Assembly: GCA_964648005.1 (NCBI GenBank)
Contig: CAZYKR010000172.1
Location: 1 to 9,395, forward strand
Direction of reading: 5' to 3'
Length of the DNA: 9,395 bases
Source: JAGQTE01 sp964648005
Lineage (GTDB): Bacteria > Actinomycetota > Acidimicrobiia > Acidimicrobiales > Acidimicrobilacustridaceae
Shown: positions 7,077 through 9,395 of the stretch, one piece after another
How positions within the stretch are numbered: position 1 is the first letter of the stretch
Layout of the letters: the number at the start of each line of letters is the position of its first letter
Position numbers and translations under genes: made by a program
The notes under the pieces: model-generated
What the model was told of the DNA's origin: nothing
The model's input: only the letters and a program-made list of their open reading frames with translations
Database searches by the model: none

Positions 7077-7839
7077 GGTAGGCCCGGGCCGCGGCGCGCG
7101 CCTCGTCGTCGAGGTAGGCCAACGCCAGCAGGCCGGCGTCGCGGTCGGCCGACGCCGGGCTGACCAGCTGGTCGGCGGCTTCGTCGATGTGGCGCGACGT
7201 CATCTCGAGCACCAGGCGCGCCTTGCCGGCAAGCACCTCGGCCAGCTCCGTGGCGGCGGCGTCGAGCGCTTCGGCGGGCACGACCCGGTTCACGAACCGC
7301 CACGCCAGCGCCTCGTCGGCCGAGAACCGCCGGCAGGTGAGCACCAGCTCGCGGGTCAACGCCGGACCGAGCTCGCGCACCAGGCGCGGGATGCCGCCCC
7401 AGCCGAGCGGGATGCCGAGGTCGACCTCGGGGATGGCGAAGGTGGCGTCGTCGGCCACGAGACGCAGGTCGCAGGCCGAGAGCAACACCACACCCCCGCC
7501 GATGCACCAACCGCGCACGGCCGCGATGGTGACGGCGCGCATCTCAGCCAAGGCATCCGTCGCAGCACGGCCGAGGTCGCGCGAGCCGTAGGCGTCGTCG
7601 TCGTCGGTGGCGAACGTGGCCGCAGACAGGTCGAACCCCGCCGAGAACGCCCGGTCCCCCGCGCCGGACACGACGACGGCGCGCACGTCGGGCTGGGCGT
7701 CGAACCAGCGCGCCGCCTCGATGACCTCCCGCAGGAGCTGGGGCGAGAGGGCGTTGAGCTTGTCGGGACGGTTCAGCGTCAGGCGGCCGACGGGGCCGTC
7801 GACGCGCACGGCAATCGTGGCGAGCTCAGGGGCATCCAT
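7051..7839 (-). CDS. Enoyl-CoA hydratase/isomerase (crotonase) family protein
   Basis: This 262-residue protein has the normal length of crotonase-fold enzymes, which act on acyl-CoA thioesters. AFSAGFDL (64-71) and WCIGGGVVLLSACDLRL (111-127) form the two halves of the CoA/oxyanion-hole site. FAIPEVDLGIP (134-144) supplies E138, matching the second catalytic Glu (E164) of rat crotonase. The first one (E144) is replaced by V118 in GGGVVLL, so the classical two-glutamate hydration may not occur. An isomerase or another crotonase-type reaction is possible. GWGGIPRLVRELG (147-159) marks a subgroup common in actinobacteria. The start at 7839 matches the family N-terminus; the frame is open further upstream only as antisense to trmO. 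There is no Shine-Dalgarno sequence, and TAGGGT eight bases before the ATG suggests leaderless expression. Confidence 0.9.
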   Translation of the reverse strand: MDAPELATIAVRVDGPVGRLTLNRPDKLNALSPQLLREVIEAARWFDAQPDVRAVVVSGAGDRAFSAGFDLSAATFATDDDDAYGSRDLGRAATDALAEMRAVTIAAVRGWCIGGGVVLLSACDLRLVADDATFAIPEVDLGIPLGWGGIPRLVRELGPALTRELVLTCRRFSADEALAWRFVNRVVPAEALDAAATELAEVLAGKARLVLEMTSRHIDEAADQLVSPASADRDAGLLALAYLDDEARAAARAYLTAREDRR

Positions 7840-7864
7840 GGCGCCCGACCCTAGGGTGCGGGAC
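7840..7864. promoter_or_regulatory. Palindromic bidirectional promoter for crotonase gene and trmO
   Basis: Only 25 bases separate two outward-pointing ATG codons, and the middle is the perfect palindrome ACCCTAGGGT (7848-7857). Read on the plus strand, TAGGGT (7852-7857) ends seven bases before the trmO ATG (7865). Read on the minus strand, TAGGGT (7853-7848) ends eight bases before the crotonase ATG (7839). Both hexamers fit a TANNNT -10 box and both distances place transcription start at or next to the start codon. Neither gene has a Shine-Dalgarno sequence, since the gap has no room for one beside the box. Any -35 element would have to lie inside the opposite gene; none is recognisable there. 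Confidence 0.6.
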
Positions 7865-8329
7865 ATGGACCCGATCACCTGCACCCCGATCGGCCACGTG
7901 CGCGGCGGCCGAACCGAACCCATCGACGACGACTGGGACGCCGTCGAGGCCAGCATCGAGCTCGACGGCGAGCGCTTCGGCCCCGACGTGCTCGCCGGCC
8001 TCGACGCCTTCTCGCACATCGACGTCGTGTTCGTGTTCGACCGCGTCGACGAGTCGGCCGTGCACCTCGGCGCCCGCCATCCCCGCAACAACCCCGACTG
8101 GCCGGCGGTGGGCATCTTCGCCCAGCGCGCCAAGGTCCGTCCCAACCGCATCGGGGTCACCACCTGCCCGCTGGTCGGGGTGGACGGCCTGACGCTGCGG
8201 GTGCGCGGCCTCGACGCCATCGACGGCACGCCCGTGCTCGACATCAAGCCGTACCTGCGCGAGTTCGCACCCCGCGGCGCCACCACGCAGCCGGCGTGGG
8301 CCACCGAGCTGATGGCCGGGTACTGGTAG
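7865..8329 (+). CDS. trmO: tRNA (t6A37) N6-methyltransferase, TrmO/TsaA family
   Basis: TrmO methylates N6 of threonylcarbamoyladenosine at position 37 of some tRNAs using S-adenosylmethionine, through an unusual beta-barrel (UPF0066/YaeB) fold. The 154-residue protein shows the family blocks in order: PIGHVR (8-13), GLDAFSHIDVVFVF (45-58), HPRNNP (72-77), RPNRIGVTT (92-100) and GTPVLDIKPYL (121-131). It corresponds to the barrel domain only; the E. coli protein has an extra C-terminal domain. The predicted 'substrate' tRNA genes are not nearby. The start follows TAGGGT by seven bases with no Shine-Dalgarno sequence, so the mRNA is probably leaderless. Enzymes of this family are known to act on tRNA, but some actinobacterial homologues are uncharacterised. 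Confidence 0.88.
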   Translation: MDPITCTPIGHVRGGRTEPIDDDWDAVEASIELDGERFGPDVLAGLDAFSHIDVVFVFDRVDESAVHLGARHPRNNPDWPAVGIFAQRAKVRPNRIGVTTCPLVGVDGLTLRVRGLDAIDGTPVLDIKPYLREFAPRGATTQPAWATELMAGYW

Positions 8330-8335
8330 CGCCGG

Positions 8336-8341
8336 TAGGTT
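8336..8341 (+). promoter_or_regulatory. -10 box of a leaderless promoter for the F420 oxidoreductase gene
   Basis: TAGGTT sits in the 19-base gap after trmO and ends seven bases before GTG 8349. The spacing equals that before trmO and xylA, and no Shine-Dalgarno sequence is present. It supports GTG 8349 as the start rather than the in-frame TTG at 8340, and suggests the gene has its own promoter although it could also be read through from trmO. Confidence 0.5.
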
Positions 8342-8348
8342 GCGCCCC

Positions 8349-9227
8349 GTGCGCTTCTCCTATGCCGAATCCCTGATCGACCCGACCTTCTACGCCCCGC
8401 TGGCCCAGGCGGCCGAGGCGGCGGGCTTCGATTCGATGATCGTGCCCGACAGCATCTGCTACCCGCGCGACAGCGACTCGACCTACCCGTACACCCCGGA
8501 CGGCAACCGCGAGTTCCTCGAGGACAAGCCGTTCATCGAGCCGTTCACCCTCATCCCGGCGCTGGCGGCGGTCACCGAGCGGCTGCGCTTCACGACGTTC
8601 GTCGTCAAGCTGCCGATCCGCAATCCGGTCCTCGTCGCCAAGCAGGCGACGTCGGTGGCGGTGCTGTCGGACAACCGCTTCGGGTTCGGCGTCGGCCTGT
8701 CGCCGTGGCCCGAGGACTACGTCGTCACCGGCGAGCCGTGGGAGCGGCGCGGCAAGCGCATGGACGAGCAGATCGAGATCATCAAGGCGCTCTCGGCGGG
8801 CGGCTACGTCGAGTACCACGGCGAGTTCTACGACCTGCCCGCCATCAAGCTCTGCCCGACGCCCACCGAGCCACTGCCCATCCTCATCGGCGGGCACGCC
8901 GACGCCGCGCTGCGCCGGGCGGCGCGCCTGTGCGACGGCTGGATGCACGCCGGCTCCGAGGGTGAGCGCCTCGGCGAGTTCATCGACCGGCTCGGCGAGC
9001 TGCGTCGCGAGTATGGGCGCGCCGACGAGCCGTTCGAGATCCACGTGATCTCGCTCGACGGCTACTCCCCCGACGGCTGCCGCCGCCTCGAGGAGCAAGG
9101 CGTCACGGACGTGATCATCGGCTTTCGCGATCCGTACCACGTCGGCCCCGACACCCAGTCCCTGCAGGAGAAGCTCGACGCCATCGCCTGGTTCGGTGAC
9201 GAGGTCATCGCCAAGGTCCGCAACTGA
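8349..9227 (+). CDS. LLM-class F420-dependent oxidoreductase
   Basis: This 292-residue protein has the TIM-barrel layout of luciferase-like monooxygenases that in actinobacteria mostly use coenzyme F420. Characteristic parts are AAEAAGFDSMIVPDS (21-35), PFTLIPALAAVTERLRF (65-81, the 'all..aa.T..irl' block), KQATSVAVLSDNRFGFGVGL (98-117), the flavin-site PILIGGHADAALRRAARLCDGW (177-198, positions only) and the C-terminal GVTDVIIGF (251-259). The family covers F420-linked dehydrogenases, reductases and flavin monooxygenases, so the substrate is open. I cannot exclude FMN as cofactor. GTG 8349 is taken as start because the protein then begins RFSYAE after the initiator, as usual for the family, and because of the -10 box seven bases upstream. 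Nothing resembling a terminator hairpin follows the stop. Confidence 0.87.
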   Translation: MRFSYAESLIDPTFYAPLAQAAEAAGFDSMIVPDSICYPRDSDSTYPYTPDGNREFLEDKPFIEPFTLIPALAAVTERLRFTTFVVKLPIRNPVLVAKQATSVAVLSDNRFGFGVGLSPWPEDYVVTGEPWERRGKRMDEQIEIIKALSAGGYVEYHGEFYDLPAIKLCPTPTEPLPILIGGHADAALRRAARLCDGWMHAGSEGERLGEFIDRLGELRREYGRADEPFEIHVISLDGYSPDGCRRLEEQGVTDVIIGFRDPYHVGPDTQSLQEKLDAIAWFGDEVIAKVRN

Positions 9228-9268
9228 CCACAGGACCTTCGCCACTTCTGGATCCCGGCGCAATTGCC

Positions 9269-9298
9269 TAGGTTCGTTGCAGGACCGAGGAAGGGGGG
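9269..9298 (+). promoter_or_regulatory. Promoter and ribosome binding site of the PEP synthase-like gene
   Basis: In the 75-base gap before GTG 9303, TAGGTT (9269-9274) fits a -10 box, predicting transcription start near 9281. The purine run GAGGAAGGGGGG (9287-9298) follows as ribosome binding site. Unlike the two genes before it, this gene would therefore have a short leader. The box lies within the palindrome CCTAGG (9267-9272). A weak -35 candidate, TTCTGG (9246-9251), is 17 bases upstream. Confidence 0.45.
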
Positions 9299-9302
9299 CG
9301 CC

Positions 9303-9395
9303 GTGGTCGCGGTGCGTTGGTTCGATGGGTTGGGCTCGGCAGACGAGCCGACGGTGGGCGGCAAGGGGGCGAACCTCGGCGAGCTGACCCAGGGC
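9303..9395 (+). CDS. Start of a PEP synthase / pyruvate phosphate dikinase N-terminal-domain protein (partial)
   Basis: The first 31 codons, from GTG 9303 to the window edge, include the signature VGGKGANLGELTQG (18-31) that opens the PPDK_N ATP-binding domain. That domain occurs in phosphoenolpyruvate synthase (pyruvate, water dikinase), pyruvate phosphate dikinase and rifampicin phosphotransferases. Those enzymes transfer phosphate from ATP through a His domain to pyruvate or to the drug. Which one this is depends on sequence beyond the window; a PEP synthase-like protein is the most common case. An in-frame GTG at 9312 is a possible alternative start, but 9303 lies closer to the purine-rich ribosome binding site. 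Confidence 0.75.
   Translation, partial: MVAVRWFDGLGSADEPTVGGKGANLGELTQG

Noticed and set aside
8244..9263. A 339-codon minus-strand frame over the F420 oxidoreductase gene
   Set aside because: It mirrors the codon pattern of the real plus-strand gene and shows no family motif.
9196..9387. A 63-codon plus-strand frame at the right end
   Set aside because: It overlaps the end of the F420 oxidoreductase gene and is out of frame with the PPDK-type start at 9303, whose VGGKGANLGEL signature is far more convincing.

Overview
The window is a GC-rich (about 70%), tightly packed stretch of bacterial chromosome. Its gene content points to an actinobacterium, plausibly of the Acidimicrobiia type. The signs are an actinobacterial-type xylose isomerase, a mycothiol-dependent (MDMPI/DinB-like) protein, an LLM-class F420-dependent oxidoreductase, a fused two-domain FadE-like acyl-CoA dehydrogenase, and apparently leaderless genes with TANNNT-type -10 boxes directly before the start codon. 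No RNA gene, mobile element, CRISPR array or phage gene was seen, and the identified spaces between genes add up to only about 330 bases.

Layout. At 1-68 lies the tail of a plus-strand gene with a cupin-like end. Its stop codon overlaps the stop of a minus-strand two-gene unit: an MDMPI-family protein (2208-2855) followed 16 bases later by a 708-residue fused acyl-CoA dehydrogenase (65-2191). Next come the divergent xylose genes: xylA on the minus strand (2923-4095) and xylB on the plus strand (4163-5620). Together they convert xylose to xylulose and then to xylulose 5-phosphate for the pentose phosphate pathway; no transporter or XylR-type regulator is in view. xylB converges on a minus-strand SGNH-hydrolase lipoprotein (5644-6357), which diverges from a plus-strand nitroreductase-family flavoprotein (6396-7076). 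The nitroreductase overlaps the 3' end of a minus-strand crotonase-family gene (7051-7839) by 26 bases. The crotonase diverges, over only 25 bases, from trmO/tsaA (7865-8329), a tRNA t6A37 methyltransferase. An LLM-class F420 oxidoreductase follows (8349-9227), and the window closes inside the start of a PEP synthase/PPDK-type gene (9303 onward).

The genes do not form one pathway. There is a xylose module, an acyl-CoA/redox theme (acyl-CoA dehydrogenase, crotonase, nitroreductase, F420 oxidoreductase) and single housekeeping genes. I see no clearly new multi-gene system. The most notable pattern is regulatory: divergent gene pairs separated by very short gaps centred on CTAG, where the -10 boxes of the two strands appear to share the same TA. 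The clearest case is the 10-base palindrome ACCCTAGGGT between the crotonase gene and trmO, which puts a TAGGGT box 7 and 8 bases before the two start codons. Also worth a look are a fused acyl-CoA dehydrogenase whose two halves seem to share one active site, and a crotonase lacking one of the two usual catalytic glutamates.
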